Positions 13,436 through 27,525 of a stretch of 64,000 bases of DNA are shown piece by piece (position 1 is the first letter of the stretch; every line of letters begins with the position of its first letter). A program made the position numbers and the translations under genes. A model generated the notes under the pieces. It had not been told where the DNA came from. It saw only the letters and a program-made list of their open reading frames with translations, and made no database searches. Source of the stretch: Theocolax elegans (taxonomy: Eukaryota > Arthropoda > Insecta > Hymenoptera > Cerocephalidae); assembly GCA_026168455.1 (NCBI GenBank), contig CM047425.1, forward strand, positions 94,181,580 through 94,245,579. Direction: 5' to 3'.

Positions 13436-15100
13436 CAGATTATTATACATTTGACACATTGCATCATGAATGTAACTTTGCTTATGTGTTTGACCACTTA
13501 TATTGACAAACGAAATTTCTACAGGTTAAAAATAACTTATAACTTATTTATCAACTAAAATTTCCTCCACGTTTTCTCAACAATAACGAATAGTTAACTT
13601 TAACTATTTAAAGGGCAATTAATGTGAACTAAGGATTAAACGAAGTATAAGCTTGACTACTTACATTTTTCAAGCGGATATAATGATATTGTAATAATTA
13701 CATTTTCCAAGGATTCAAATAAATTCCATAAATCGTAAAATTATCTTCACAACGATTAATTTATACCGAGTTAATGTAGTCATACTTCAATGATAATTGA
13801 AGAAAATCGCAGTGCATATTCCTAGTAAAATGTGAAAGAACGTTAAAATGCAACAGATTTCATACGTCTGGAGATTTAATGATTACAAACAAGCACCTGA
13901 GCAATAGTTTCAATAGCGCATTTCCTGAAATTAATTATGAAATGCCATTAGCGATACGTATTTCTTCATTCATTTAATAGAATAATTATAAATAACTAGG
14001 ATTATACAAGTTAACGCGAATGATTATTTCTTCTAACAAGTAATAGGTATACTACAAATTCTATTCAAATTGTCCGTGTAATTGCACTAATTTGAAAAAA
14101 GATAATTGCGATATTACAGAATTAGTATAACCAAACATGTAATTTCTTGTCGGTCGTAATTACGCATTGTTTGACATGAGCATATACGTAAACTTTTATA
14201 GATACAAAAATTGTAAAAAAAAGTGTTGAAGAAATTGCGACGATAAAAGTTGCGAGTAAAGCGTATTCGTAACTGCGCTTTCGCGCAATGTATGACTTTG
14301 CTTATCCGCGCCTCAAGCGAAAGAAGTTGTTAATTGTCGATCATAAAAAAATGGCTATTACATCCCTAATTAGAATAATCCTTAATAAGAACATCATTCT
14401 TAATATTTTAAATGAATATAGTGTTGTACAACTTTTATATACATAATATCATACTCACCTCAATAATTAGTAAAGAATGTGCAACAACTGTCATTTTTTA
14501 AATAAAAGTATTTTGTTATATTTTTCTTAGGACACAACTGTATGCAAAATTTTACAATAAAATTACATACGAATAATCTAAATATTACTCAGACTATTAG
14601 TTGTAACTTTACAAAAATGACAATTAAGTTTGAGTTAGAAATTGTTGTCTTTTAGAGGTATTAATTCGAAGCAGCGAAATGAATGTAGTAGTAATTCTTA
14701 ATATGCGGCGTAAATAGATGACGCTGTACCAACTTTCAACTGAATCAATTTGTATTTATTTAAATAACATTAAGAGAAAGTGGGACAATCATTTTAACAG
14801 TACGTAATGCACGATAATGCTACGCCAAACAAAGATCCACGATACAATTATGGATATCGATTTAAAGCTCATAAAAACAGAAGTAGAAATGTAACGAACT
14901 TGACCCGAAACTATTACTTATGTACTAAAACTCATCTAGATTTGATAAAACTAAATAAAAAGGATTGGTTAAACAATGCACTGAATCGAAGCGAATCTCC
15001 ATGTATTATAAAATTTAAGTTTAATAGCTCGTCGATGAAATCACATTATCATAATTTCGCGATAGGCAAACAGGCTTTCCCATGCATAAAGTAAAACGTA
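13436..15100. other. AT-rich non-coding DNA
   Basis: No gene or repeat is recognised. The 95-residue frame at 14,807-15,094 has no domain or splice support and is treated as chance. Confidence 0.6.
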
Positions 15101-15720
15101 AGAGTTCATAGAGGAAGAGAGGGAGAGAGAGAGGATTGCAGAAACGCAGGAGGCGTTATAGTGTAGAGTGTAGGTAAACGTTTTTAGGTGCACCGCATCT
15201 ATATAGGTAATCGCCGTAAGGATGCACCAGTGCACGGTGTACAATCGCAGCTCGTGAATCGTCCGAGGTAGACTCGTTTATTCCAGGAAACGCTTGCCCG
15301 ACGATTTGTTGAGCAATTGTTACCTTCACGGCCCCGCTTTCCTTCTTGTGCGCGGTTCTCTCGGTATGGGAATCCTCGCGACGCATCCACACTCGCACAC
15401 ACGTAGAAGCACAGCCTCGGAAACTCCTGAATAATACAAGATGCGAACGTGTAAAACTCGACATGCCTCCCTCTCTCTCTCTCATCGACTTGTTTAGCTA
15501 GGGTGTGCGTGCGTGTCTCTGTAAGCTTTACACGCTCGTCTCGCGCGCCGTCAACTCCCTATGACTCTTATAATGCTACCACCGCAACGAGCCGTGTGAT
15601 ACGCGTTCTATCGTCCATAAGCGATGCGAGTTTACTTTTTCTCCTTTCTGTTTACACGTGTACGATATGCCTTCGGTTAGAGTTTCCGCGTGGATTTTTA
15701 GATTCCTATCTAAATGGATG
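15101..15720. promoter_or_regulatory. GC-richer island with GA and CT tracts
   Basis: The island opens with a GA-rich stretch (about 15,111-15,133) and holds a short CT tract at about 15,468-15,484. Overlapping frames on both strands are low in complexity and lack domains. A regulatory role is inferred only from its resemblance to the other islands. Confidence 0.25.
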
Positions 15721-17610
15721 AATATGTTGTACCCTGTCTCCTTTTCAAAACTTTGATCCTCGTAAGTCGTAATGTTGTTGTTCGAGATTTTATCGTGGAT
15801 TATTAATGTGGCTACTCGTATTGTACATATATTTGCCGCGGTTTTGTGCGAATACCACCTATATAATTCCTTCGAATTAGCCACTTTTTTTTTAAACAAA
15901 AAGTGTACTCGCTACTCAAATTTATTGTTCCCCTCGGAACGTTTATCTCGATAATCTTTTCGTGATAAATCGTTCGAAAGAATAAAAATTTAAGTTAAGT
16001 TGAAGGATATATATATATACATACTGAAAATTATTTGTAAAAAAGTTTGAACGTACGTCGTGCGAATTACATAAGTGTAATACAACATCGGTTTCGTTAT
16101 ATTTCCAATTTATAATCAGACTAATGGGATACTCGTGTTACTGTCGAAGAACGATCACCCGTCAAACACTATATATACACACACACCAAAAGCATCGAAA
16201 GAAAATGAATCCACGGTACGTATATGTGCAGAGCGCGCAATCATTCAACTCGAAAACCCGACGCACCAGCTATGTATATTTAGGTTAATTGCTGAAAGTT
16301 GCGGACAATTAAGCAGCCTCATCTTTCTCTTTCCAACCCCTCTCGCTGGTTTCTTTCTGCAACGCATCGATCAGTCTATTAAACAGTCGCGACTCATTTA
16401 TCAAAGTCAACTCGTAACCACTGACGTATCACAGCTCCTCCGCAAATAGGCCGACAGCCCAGGCAAACATTACGAGTTCAAGCTGTTAAAGACCATCGAT
16501 ACCCATTCCGTAGTCTTTTAAGACTCGAGCTTCCTTTGATACTGATCAACCTAATGAATGCAACCACCAAGGTGTCGCGATTGCGATTACAATGACTTTT
16601 CTTCAATTGCTCAAGGCTTATTGCGGAACTCGATTAATTTATTATACTATATGGGCAGTCTTGCCGGAATACGTAAATTATCGATTTATATACGTTAAAA
16701 AAATCACTATCTCTATAATCATGAGTAATTTATTATTTTTTATTCTCGTATAGTTTAGATTACTTTGATATAAAAATTATTCGATTGAGTCGGAGGCATA
16801 AACTACCTTTATCTAAATCAGAGGTGAACACGAGTCAACGACGAAGTGAGATACCGAAATGTGGGTGTCCTTAAGACACTCTCGACGTGTTCCATTAGAC
16901 AAGGCAAAATGATTTTGGAGACTGTCAGTGTAAACCGGTTTCACGGCCGGAGAACCACAGATTGTTTGTCTTATTGCAAGAGAGCTAACTTGGCGTTTCT
17001 TTGCTCCCATTTCAACTGCTATATATATATATATCTATATAAGGAACAGCGAGGAAGGGTCGAGCGGTTAATTAGATGCCAGCTTAACGATTAAATTAAT
17101 TTCTTGCACTGCCACTATGGTGGCCCTCTGAATCTTAACTCATCGTCGAAATCGCTTTGCAAGAGTTTGCAAGTCTCCCTATACCTATATCTCTTTCCCT
17201 TTTTCTCCCTACCTTACATTCTCAGTCTGTCAAACTAAGGAGAAAAGTAAAAAGCCTGTCTACACTGATGTTCCTGGTAATTATATAATAAAATAGCACA
17301 ACTTTTTAATTAACTCGTACACCTTTTCATTTCTTGAAGTCATGTCTATTTGAATACGCGTATACGATGTAAGCATACGTTGATTAACCATCGCAATACA
17401 GTACAATACGTGAACCGGTAAAAAAAATCGATACGAGCATTTTCATATAAATATGATATTTTAGTAAAAATATAATTTTTTATGATTAAAATTTTCGTTT
17501 TTACTTTAGGAAAAGTAGTAATAACTAATGGTGCAATAATGGATTCGTAACAAGATAAAATTCGCAATTAAGAAAAGTAAATCAATTTATTTTAGTAATT
17601 TACATTAGTT
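15721..17610. other. Mixed AT-rich non-coding DNA
   Basis: AT-rich sequence with moderately GC-richer patches at about 16,140-16,600 and 16,800-17,060. A short AT dinucleotide run lies near 17,020. No gene is supported. Confidence 0.5.
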
Positions 17611-17923
17611 ATCTCGGAGAAGAGGTAAATCACCAACGAAGACACCCCAATTAAAGGGTATTCGTGGTAAAACATATTTAAAGGGGGTCGTCGTTAAAAA
17701 CCGCGCGAAAGTGACAAAGCGGTGTAGAGGCAGAGAAAGATAGCGAGGGAGAGAGGGAACCGAAAAATGAGTGTATACGTATATATAAGATAGAGAAGGA
17801 AGAGGAGAAGGATAAGAGAGGCGGGAGGAAGTGAGCGATGCAACCGGGGTGATCGTTCGTCTTGGCTGGCGCGCTGGCTTGAAAAGCCACCTCGGCGCGC
17901 GGCGACCCGCGGGGTTCTCTCCC

Positions 17924-17965
<42 letters not shown>

Positions 17966-18270
17966 TATAAAGATGAGCTTGTCAGATCCGGTGTAAACGC
18001 TCTCTTACCGAATAAATCTCTCCGGCCGGCCCGGATAACAGTTTATAAATGGCGTCTGCCATTACACGCCGCGCGCTGTGTAAGCGTTCCGCTCACCTCG
18101 CGATTGATGAAGATGCCACGAGAGAACTGGAGAAACGATTTCTATGTATATGTATATGCATGTAGAAGCTTGGCTCTTTGCTATTTAATGCACAACAGGA
18201 GAATGACGTGTTTACTTGTGCGGTTACTCCTCTCTCGAGTGGAAGGTATTACACGTGGTCTTGGCTGATT
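17611..18270. promoter_or_regulatory. GC-richer island with CT tract
   Basis: A purine-rich strand at 17,700-17,830 is followed by a CG-rich stretch and a (CT)n tract at about 17,916-17,962, directly preceding aactataaagatgag. A second ATAAA core, gtttataaatggcgtc, lies near 18,040. The frame at 17,831-18,268 runs through the CT tract and has no recognisable domain. The arrangement recalls other islands here. Regulatory function is inference. Confidence 0.3.
17916..17962. repeat. CT microsatellite
   Basis: A nearly pure (CT)n tract inside the 17.6-18.3 kb island. Confidence 0.9.
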
Positions 18271-18295
18271 GTTGTATGACTCTGCACAACCGTAT

Positions 18296-18300
<5 letters not shown>

Positions 18301-18328
<28 letters not shown>
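18301..18328. repeat. AT microsatellite
   Basis: A run of alternating A and T just after the 17.6-18.3 kb island. Confidence 0.85.
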
Positions 18329-18754
18329 CTTCACTCTTACCTGTATTAACTTTAGATATATGTAACATACATTATGTGTGGGTTGGATCCTTGTAAGATT
18401 TTATCGCTGTTAATGAAAAAGTATTGATGCTCTCTAGATAATACGTGAATGATGTACGTGTTTGGAAAACTCTTTTAATTGATTTCGCGTTTAATGACTT
18501 TGTAACATTTCATACGACTATTTTATTTTATTTGGAAGTTTTATTATTTACTGATGTTGTTAATAACTTTCATTGAGGTAGTTATCTAAGGTTAACCTGT
18601 CATCATTTTTCATAAATATATTCTATCAAAAATATCATCATTTTTGCTGTTACTGTTAAGACACATCTTTCCCTTTATCTAAGGGATCGGATACTCAAAT
18701 TTTTTTCGTTAATTAATACAAAAAAATAAAATAGAATACAAATAAATAAGAGAA

Positions 18755-18948
18755 GAGACGGTTTTTTTTGTTTCTATTATAACTGTTTGCTGAATTTAAA
18801 ACTCAAATATTATTGTATTTTCGAGAAAATTCTTGCACCCTGTTGACGTTAGGTTCGCGTTTTTAATAAGACTTTTCACGAAAATGCAATAATACTTTAA
18901 ATTTCAAATTCAGCACACAGTTAAATTTGTGACAACCAAAGGCGTCTC
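18755..18948. mobile_element. Short inverted-repeat element (MITE-like)
   Basis: Arms of about 75-80 bp start with gagacg on each strand and pair through aactgtttgctgaattt on the left against aactgtgtgctgaattt (complement) on the right. They continue into tattattgtattttcg against tattattgcattttcg. About 40 bp of unique sequence lies between the arms. The arms show clear divergence, so the insertion is old. No target-site duplication is obvious. A simple local inverted duplication is the alternative. Confidence 0.65.
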
Positions 18949-21290
18949 GTATTTTTTCACATACTCTTTTATTTACATATTTATTGCCAATTATTGAGTC
19001 TGTCGGTAAGGTGGGGAGGGTCAATATTAACTATGACAGACCGTTAATGCATCCTAAACAAATCACCACGGGGTTAGTTACAACAATTTACTTAAATATA
19101 TTGTTCGTGTGGTATTTCATCTTTATAAAAATGACTGCCCAATAATAAAAATTACATGTCTGAACTATTCTGTAAAAAGAATACGCTTGAAAAATAATAT
19201 TCTATAATAGTAATAATTTAAAAATTAACCAGCAACTACCCTGATAGAAAATAGACGGGATATAACATAGATAGTCACTATACAATAACTATTTTTAATC
19301 ATTATTATACATTATGATACAGCATTAAGTATTAATCATTTGTAGTGAATTATTTTCTTATCTTTTAATTCTTGATTAACTTTTTAAACAATTTCATAAT
19401 GTTTTTATCTTTGCTTATAGCTAAGCAGAAAAAACGATACGACCAAGAGAAGAGCATAAAGACTCGTCGATTGTGTGAATTTCATATAAATCTTATCTTA
19501 TCCTCACATAATTTTTGGAGACTAACATCAGACTTTTTTATTACACGAAACTATAAGTACATATTTTCTCCTACTATTTCGTAAACATACCAAAACACAC
19601 TTTCATACACTTAAATTAACATGTGTAGTCAGAAACACATACATACACAGCTGACGATGAAATTGTCTATTTTGAAAATTCAATTTTTTTGGTTTATTCC
19701 TGCCGACCATTGTTCATGAGATTTACTTCCAATAATTCTTCTTTAATCGTACCACAATTACGCATATATACTTGCAGACACATATATACTGTCCTGTACA
19801 CGCGAAAAATCATGGTATTGTTAAAAATCATATGAATCAAATTCTAACATGACTAATAATATTTTTAGAACATCTTTTAACTAGTAATGGGTTTTCTTAT
19901 TCAACTAATGCGAAACGTATATTAATTTCTGTAACAAGAAAAATAACTAAATCGAATGTGCCTCCGATATATATGCTGAGCATAAAAAATTAAATATAGA
20001 TATCACTCGAACAAAAGAAAAGAATAATTTTACTTTACTATCTGGAAGTCGTCTGATGACAGTTGCATTTACGTAAATTAATTCGTAATACTTGTTTACT
20101 GTGAATAGTTATACTTGTTTTAGATTTTGCAAGTATAATAATACTATTAACAATGCAAACTTGAACAAATGTAAATTACTTTCTAAAAAGCGAAACCAAT
20201 TTAAATAACGTTAGATAATATAGTTAGGATATTTTAATAATATTTTACATGCATGTAGAAGTGTAGAATTAATTTTGAGAATGCCATCAAATCGACAACG
20301 GGTCTCATACTTATTGTGATCACATAAATTTCGGTACTCCTATTCTTTCTACAAGGAATATTCAATTAAAAAGATATGCATAAATACACGCAAACAAGCA
20401 AACAATTGGTATTTTTCAAAATTTGACCTTTTGATGCACCTTCTGTTGAACATTTTTCACGAAACGTTACGTTTACAAGCTGTGTTACATAAATAGACAC
20501 ACACGCACGCACTGCTACATAACTGACTTATTTCAATTTTGTAAAATATGGATTATTAGCTAAGGACTTATTAATGAATTTTTACTATTCTTTGCAATTT
20601 ATTATGATTAATAATAAGTTCAAAGTAAATAAAACCGAGAAAGCGTTAGAGAGCGAGAAAAGTACAGCTGGTTAATTATTAGTTAATTTTCAAGTATCTT
20701 TATAAAAGTACTATATAATTGCGATAATATATGGCGCCTGTAACAGGAATTATTGCTATGATACTGTTTATAAAATAACAAAATTAATAGGTATAATGCA
20801 GTCAAATTTCTACCAGGGTACAACGACAAATATTCAAACATCGACATATCTACAAATTTAATCATTTTAATATGGAATAAGAATACTAAATAGGCATAAT
20901 GAAAAATGATATTGCAGTCTAATTTGCAGGTAAAATTTATTACTATCTGCGCCTATTCGGACAGGTTACCCAGAAATCAGAAACGTGTAAATATTTAAAA
21001 CCGCAATTTACATCCTTAAAACGTTGTATAAGAAATAATTAATGTAAAAGATAAAAATATAAGAAATAATCTAAAATATGCGGGAGATTATTTATCCTCG
21101 TTACCGAGAAAACCGATATTTGCGCAATCAAATTTATTGGTGGTCCTCCGCACCTAAACTCGACGGTAAGGCACCACGTGTATAGATTAACCGAAGGATG
21201 CTTGCGAAATAAAATCGACGTGACTTTCTCACAATTAATTAACATATACAAATTAAATAAAACCAGTCGTTAATACCTCTCGAAGACACA
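18949..21290. other. AT-rich non-coding DNA
   Basis: No gene, RNA or repeat is recognised. The 70-residue frame at 19,372-19,584 has neither domain nor splice support. Confidence 0.6.
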
Positions 21291-21740
21291 AAGCTCATTT
21301 CGCAAAGTTTGCCTCCTCGCGCGAAATCGATCGAAAGCGTTTCCTCCTCCGATGTTTACGACGATGGTCGCGCGGCATCTCTCGGCAAACCATTAAACGG
21401 CGAGGATCGCGCGTACCTCGCGGGCAATAAGATAAATTTAATTGCCTCATTATCTTCACCGCGTATCTAAACACGCCGGGCTTAAGTTTCACAAAACACC
21501 CGAGTCATTAATTTTCTCGCGCCGCGTAAAGAGCCGCCGAATAACGCTTCCGCGGGTCACCTAGGGTCAAAATGCCGTTAGTATCTATATACCCCGGTGT
21601 GTGTGTGTGTGCTTGCACCTATATCGAATCGTTGCGCTTTCTCTTTTCTCTCCTCGGCGAAAGACAATCGGCTACAGTGCACGTGCGGAGATGCGAGGCC
21701 TCGGCTCCCTTTATGGATTTTCAATGGAATTATATTCTTT
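21291..21740. promoter_or_regulatory. GC-richer island
   Basis: CG-rich sequence with a short GT run near 21,598-21,611. There is no recognisable coding frame. It contrasts with very AT-rich flanks. A regulatory role is inference. Confidence 0.25.
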
Positions 21741-22390
21741 GCTGTTATAATATACAGTGTAGGAAAGGGGCAATCGTGATTATTGAATAATCCTATTATA
21801 TCAGCCGTATATTATTAGTTCTCCACTAGTGTATAGTGACGGATTATTGAGAGCTATTCGTGTTCGTCATCTATGAATGTTGTGATGTTTTATGCACAAC
21901 TGCGGATGTTCGATTCTCCTCCAATATTATATGATTGATATCGTGTTCGGTGTGATTACAATTTTAGATTGATCGTATCACTTAGGTGAAGCATTAACGA
22001 TTGATAGTTTTTTCTTTTCTGTAGAAATAGGTAGAAAATGTTTCATTTAATACTTGCTCTTGATGGAATGCAATTTAATCCTTACGAGATTGTTGATAAC
22101 GTAACCAAAAATAACTTTGGAAAATAATGACCTGCGGTACAGAAGTAATAACAGATAATACTTTATTTCTTTTTTGTTCGAATCAAATAGAGTTTTCATA
22201 ATATCGATAGAAACGTGCAAGTATAATACGAAATTTCTCTCATCGTTAGCAATACCAATAGACGTAATCTCCAAGAGAGTACCACGAGTATACTTAACAA
22301 ATATTGTCACAGCTTATAATTCATTCAATCAGACTGATTCTCATTTCAAGAAAAATCCACGTACAATTTCAAAAGTCCATTTCGCAGCAT
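21741..22390. other. AT-rich non-coding DNA
   Basis: No gene or clear repeat is recognised. Two opposing short frames at 22,047-22,413 have no domain. Confidence 0.55.
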
Positions 22391-22960
22391 TAACTCGGTT
22401 CGTAACTCGGTGAGCGGAGCAAGCTCGAACAAAGCTCCCCCGAGGCCCGAGGGTGGAGAGTGGAGAGTGTAGAGTGGAGAAGTAGGTGGGGAAATGCTAG
22501 CTCGGTTATAATAAGAGATAAGTAAATATCGTAAAGAATTTTTTTTGTTCGCTAGGTTGGCTCGATCAGCCGATTTACGTAGCGCTTACCAACTCGGCTG
22601 ATTAGAAATTTTAATAAGGAGCTCGAGCGCGCCCAAGGTTTGAAAACGCGAGCCCGCATAAATGCCCGAGCTCAGAGAGAAGCATCGAGAATGGAAAGAG
22701 AACGAGAATGTGGATAGTAGGAAGAGAAAGCGAAACCAAAAGATGAGTGCTTCTCTCTACGTAGTGGAATAGCTGATCCTGCTTATTTCGCGCGCTCTCG
22801 CGTCGTGGGAATTACTGCGGGGACACGTACCACCATGGAGTTCGCATATACCCATCTTCCTACCCCGCCATCCGCCACCCTCCCTGTAAAACGCATTGGC
22901 ACTTTGAGCGTGCTTTCATCGTGTATAGCTTTGGGGGATTGCTTACTTATTCTTGTATAT
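22391..22960. promoter_or_regulatory. GC-richer island
   Basis: GC-richer stretch with a small purine-rich imperfect repeat (gtggagagt, several copies) near 22,451-22,485. No coding exon is recognised. Function as regulatory DNA is inference. Confidence 0.25.
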
Positions 22961-23152
22961 GCTTCCTTTAACCCCTTTCGAGTGATGTTTATACTAGTTT
23001 CTCCTGTATTATCTGCTTTTTCGATAAATGGATTTTCAATTGAACGATGATAATATCTCGAATGATATCTTTTGCGAAATTATATATTATTGCTTACAAG
23101 TTTATATATATCTACATTATTTCATCTCCGATACACTATATTACATTGTTTT

Positions 23153-23238
23153 ATCTCCAGTTTCTTTCTTACAGAGGAGTCCAAACTAGAGATCGAGAAC
23201 GACACGCCTATAATTTTAGTGGACAAAGAGTAAAATGA
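23153..23238 (+). repeat. Exon-like repeat 'B', copy at 23 kb
   Basis: A sequence beginning atctccag at 23,153 and running to about 23,238 recurs, diverged, at about 37,326-37,435 on the plus strand and about 36,960-37,056 on the minus strand. Here a good acceptor-like tract (tttctttcttacag) precedes a frame from 23,177 reading ESKLEIENDTPIILVDKE followed by TAA. The 37-kb plus copy keeps the same frame as ESKLEIEDETPLIV. The changes between copies are largely synonymous or conservative, which is unusual for decaying repeats. Relative to the 37-kb copies, this one lacks about 44 nt after the word taatt. It may be a captured or duplicated terminal exon or part of a transposon-encoded protein. 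The source protein is not recognised. Confidence 0.6.
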
Positions 23239-23240
23239 GC

Positions 23241-25945
23241 CTTCTTTATTTTAAAGTCTAGTTTTGATTTGGAAAAAACGATAAATATATTCTATATATA
23301 TATACATATATATATATATACATGTCACTAAACATAAAATATTATTTTTACTTTATTGTATTTTAATTATTCAATCGTTGTAAGTAGTAAGTCACCAAAA
23401 TAATAAAAATATTTTATGTTCGCACTCTATAACTAACATATTCTCCTTCTACAGAATCAGTACGTCAATTGCAAATGATAATCTCGGTAAACGCAGTCAT
23501 GATATTTTACCGGTCGCATCGTGAAAAAAAGCAAGCACGCTAAGCGGTAATACGCGTTTACGTATAAAGTTATAACTATACCTCGGAGATGCAAATCCAT
23601 CGAGTTCAATTCACATTGAGAATATAGAGAAACAAGGAGACACGAGATCAAGTATAAGTAACGATCTCGGTGATAAATGTAACGTACACCTTGCAACCGT
23701 GTATTCGAACAAACACGCGTTACACCGAGAATCTCGAGTTCACGGGTTTTCGAGCTTCCGTGTTTATCGACTAGCGCTAATTAATCGCTATCGGCCGCAA
23801 TCTCCACTTAGCCGTATCGCACGATAGCTCGCGCCCACTTACTGCCTACGGGTTGATATAGCTTCCTCTTTCTCTCTGGTAGCCCCTTATTACTTATTAC
23901 ACTGTAAAACCTCACGCGAAGATCTGTGTGACCCGGCTGGCAGCTTACATTAACTTTGTGAAATATTACTTCTCTCCAGGCTAATCGATCCTCTCTTAAA
24001 ATTGTGCAAGAAGTCAATTATACCTTCGTGTATAATTTTCATATAAATTATAGACCGAATGAAATGTGCCTCGATTTATACCTTATTTTATACCTCCACA
24101 CACACACACACGTATTCTCATATTCGCATTGGTATCCAATTGGTATAAAATTTAGAGTGTCTTACCTCGCATAATTTAATTATTTTTTTCAATATTTATT
24201 CATATATCGTCAATCTCATTTAAAACAGTTATACTGACACTCGTCACGTCTACAAACATACTATCACTATTCTTATAAGACTATTTGTAGGTAGGCAGCA
24301 GCACTTTGATAAATTCATAAATCTACTAGAAATTTAGACAAAATATTATAATATCAATCAACTGTATAACTAAATTAATATATTTTAATTATTTTGTAAA
24401 ATTATTTTATGCAAATATGAATGAAATAATAATAACAATGTCGTTAATATTTATGTTGGTACATAAACTGATTAATCAAATCGATATTTTCGTAAGCGAC
24501 ACATTTATATAATAACTACACTTTAAAATTATTGTACTTAAAAGCACAATTCATTAATAATCGCAAACGACTTGACAAGACAATTATAGCCATAATGTCC
24601 TTCAATTCACAAATTTTCTAATAATTAAACGATTTTAAAATTGCTCGTCTTGTCTAACAGGTGCATGTAGTCTTATCGTTATTTCATCAAGCAGTTACAT
24701 TTAGACTTTTAATGTTATGCATCTTCCGGCTATCATTTTTTATTTAAGTAAGAAATTAATGATAAAAGAAAAATCCATTTTAAGTTTTATTATCAAATTA
24801 CGAGAAAGGTAGTAGGCGTACGCGAATACATGATAAAAATAATTATTGCGCAATGAAATACAATGAATAAGAAAGTAACATTTGATCGAACAAGTGTTAT
24901 TTATGTCGCAAGTACTTATACTCACGTTAAAATTAGTAGAGTATAGCCATCTTATTAATATTTAATTTTGAATCTATTTAGCGAGAATTTGAGTAACCTA
25001 TATATCGCAAGTAAATTTAACTAAAAATTATCACTAATCTGATTAAATTCTATATTCCGTAGGAATATGTATGATGCAAAAAGTAAAAGTCTAATTTTGA
25101 TGGTGATACCACCTATCACTGTCTCGCTGGATGCCACTTTGAAGTGTTCCTCAGTGAAATTCTCTAAAGACAGGATAGTCTAGACGTCGTTTATAATATT
25201 ACCTGATTTCACAGCATTAATTAAACTATCATTTATTGCAAAGGGAACAAAACACATCTGTATTCGGTGTAACTTGATTACTATCGTGACAATCAGTCAA
25301 TCTTTGTTTATATCTAAATAGGACTGCATTTGATTAATTGATTAATATAATTACTTAATAAGTTTCAGCCCTCGAAAAGCGAAAGGGTATTAAAAATTAT
25401 AATTTATCGCGAGTTCGTTTAATAAATTATCATGACCTAACGTTATTAATCAAAAATCTGACCTTCTTGACAAGTGTGTATATAGGTTGTTATCGAAGGC
25501 TAATGTTGCCGAGGTCGAAATACGCTGTAAAACCACATCAGATTTAAAAAAGAAGTGGTATACAAGCGTAATAAATCGAACTTTAAGATTTAATTCAGTT
25601 TGTGCTTTAAAATGTAATAAATTCTATAAACAGTAAATCAACTACTATTACACTGTAAAGCTAAATTATTTAGCTTTAAATACAGCCTTAGAACTTTATT
25701 GTTTGAAAAAAATAAAGATTTACCCGAATTGATTCTAAAGCGTATAGTGATTATAAATTATTTATTTAAATAGTATTCGAAATAAAATAAAAAATTCATC
25801 CTTTATAAATATATGCATGTCTCATGAATTGCGTTATCGATAGTGCTTTCATAAATAAAATGATAGTGTAACGAAGTGCCTGGTAATAAAAAATTTATCT
25901 ACCTTTGAAAGACAATCTATAGATAGCTTTGAGAAAGAAGATGAG
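23241..25945. other. AT-rich non-coding DNA with a small GC-richer patch
   Basis: A GC-richer patch lies at about 23,690-23,960 and AT runs occur near 23,296-23,322. A short CA run lies at about 24,097-24,110. Otherwise the sequence is AT-rich without a recognisable gene or repeat. Confidence 0.55.
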
Positions 25946-25978
25946 TATATCGTCGCCTCCGAATAAAAACATTCTAAC

Positions 25979-26258
25979 TCAGAAATCGCTTGGAAAATAC
26001 GTTAACTCAGAATTCGCTTGGAGAACACGTTAACTCAGAATTCGCTTGGAGAACACGTCAACTCAAAAATCGCTTGGAAAACACGTTAACTCAGAATTCG
26101 CTTGGAGAACACGTTAACTCAGAATTCGTTTGGAGAACATGTTAACTCAGAAATCGCTTGGAAAACACGTTAACTCAAAATTCGCTTGGACAACACGTTA
26201 ACTCAAAAATCGCTTGGAGAAGACTTTAACTCAAAAGTTGCTTGAAGAACACGTTAAT
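25979..26258. repeat. 28-bp minisatellite, 10 units (left arm)
   Basis: Ten head-to-tail 28-bp units follow the pattern tcagaattcgcttgg plus a variable purine-rich part ending gttaac. Variant bases mark individual units: tcgtttgg in unit 6, ggacaac in unit 8, agactttaac in unit 9, agttgcttgaag in unit 10. The array sits 29 bp inside the terminus of the foldback element. Confidence 0.95.
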
Positions 26259-26744
26259 TCAGAGGATGATTTTTGGCGCCTCGATTTAAGTTGGCACCAC
26301 TACCAAAAATTTTTAACAGTTCAAGAATAAATAAAAAAACTTTCATATATTTATACACGTATTTTTTTTTTAATTTCTCTAAGCGTTCTTATTATACACT
26401 AATGCGTTCTCCTAAAAAAGGTGGAAAATTCTTTAAATATTTAAGAAAATCGTAGAAATTAGTGTTTTCGATAACTTTATGAAATCGATATTTATACGGG
26501 CTCTCCATAAATGTGTAAAAGTACATAAATTTATTTCTACTATAAATCGTAGAATAAATATTTGAAAGAATTGATATTGTGATGTGTTGGTACTTTATTT
26601 TTATGAAATTGCATTATTTCATAATTATATTGTTTTTAATATAAATATTAAAAAATTTGCGTTGTTTAGTTTTAGCGATTATCTAAAAAATATTTTGTAT
26701 GAGAGAAAGTTCAACTGTCTTCTCCCTTGCGACGCAAAGTATAC

Positions 26745-27003
<259 letters not shown>

Positions 27004-27525
27004 TAAGTCAAAATTAAATTCATTATTTAAGTTAATTAATACAAAATTTAACAGCATTGAATTAATTTAGAAATTCATATAATTAAGTAAGCTATTATCA
27101 AAGTGAACAGGGTGAATAGTTTCATTTACACTTCTGGAGTAATATCCGATAATCCCCTCAAATGAATTATATTATTATCCTCGCTTATGCTGAGGCGACA
27201 ACTTTTATCTGAGAGAATATACACCTGTGTACTATATTTTATAGTAGAAATAAATTTATGTACTTTTACACATTTATGGAGAGCCCGTATAAATATCGAT
27301 TTCATAAAGTTATCGAAAACACTAATTTCTACGATTTTCTTAAATATTTAAAGAATTTTCCACCTTTTTTAGGAGAACGCATTAGTGTATAATAAGAACG
27401 CTTAGAGAAATTAAAAAAAAAATACGTGTATAAATATATGAAAGTTTTTTTATTTATTCTTGAACTGTTAAAAATTTTTGGTAGTGGTGCCAACTTAAAT
27501 CGAGGCGCCAAAAATCATCCTCTGA

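Noticed and set aside
26273..26455. Identical 60-residue frame here and at 27,329-27,511 on the other strand
   Set aside because: It is the inverted arm of the foldback element read twice. No domain; identity follows from the palindrome, not from two genes.
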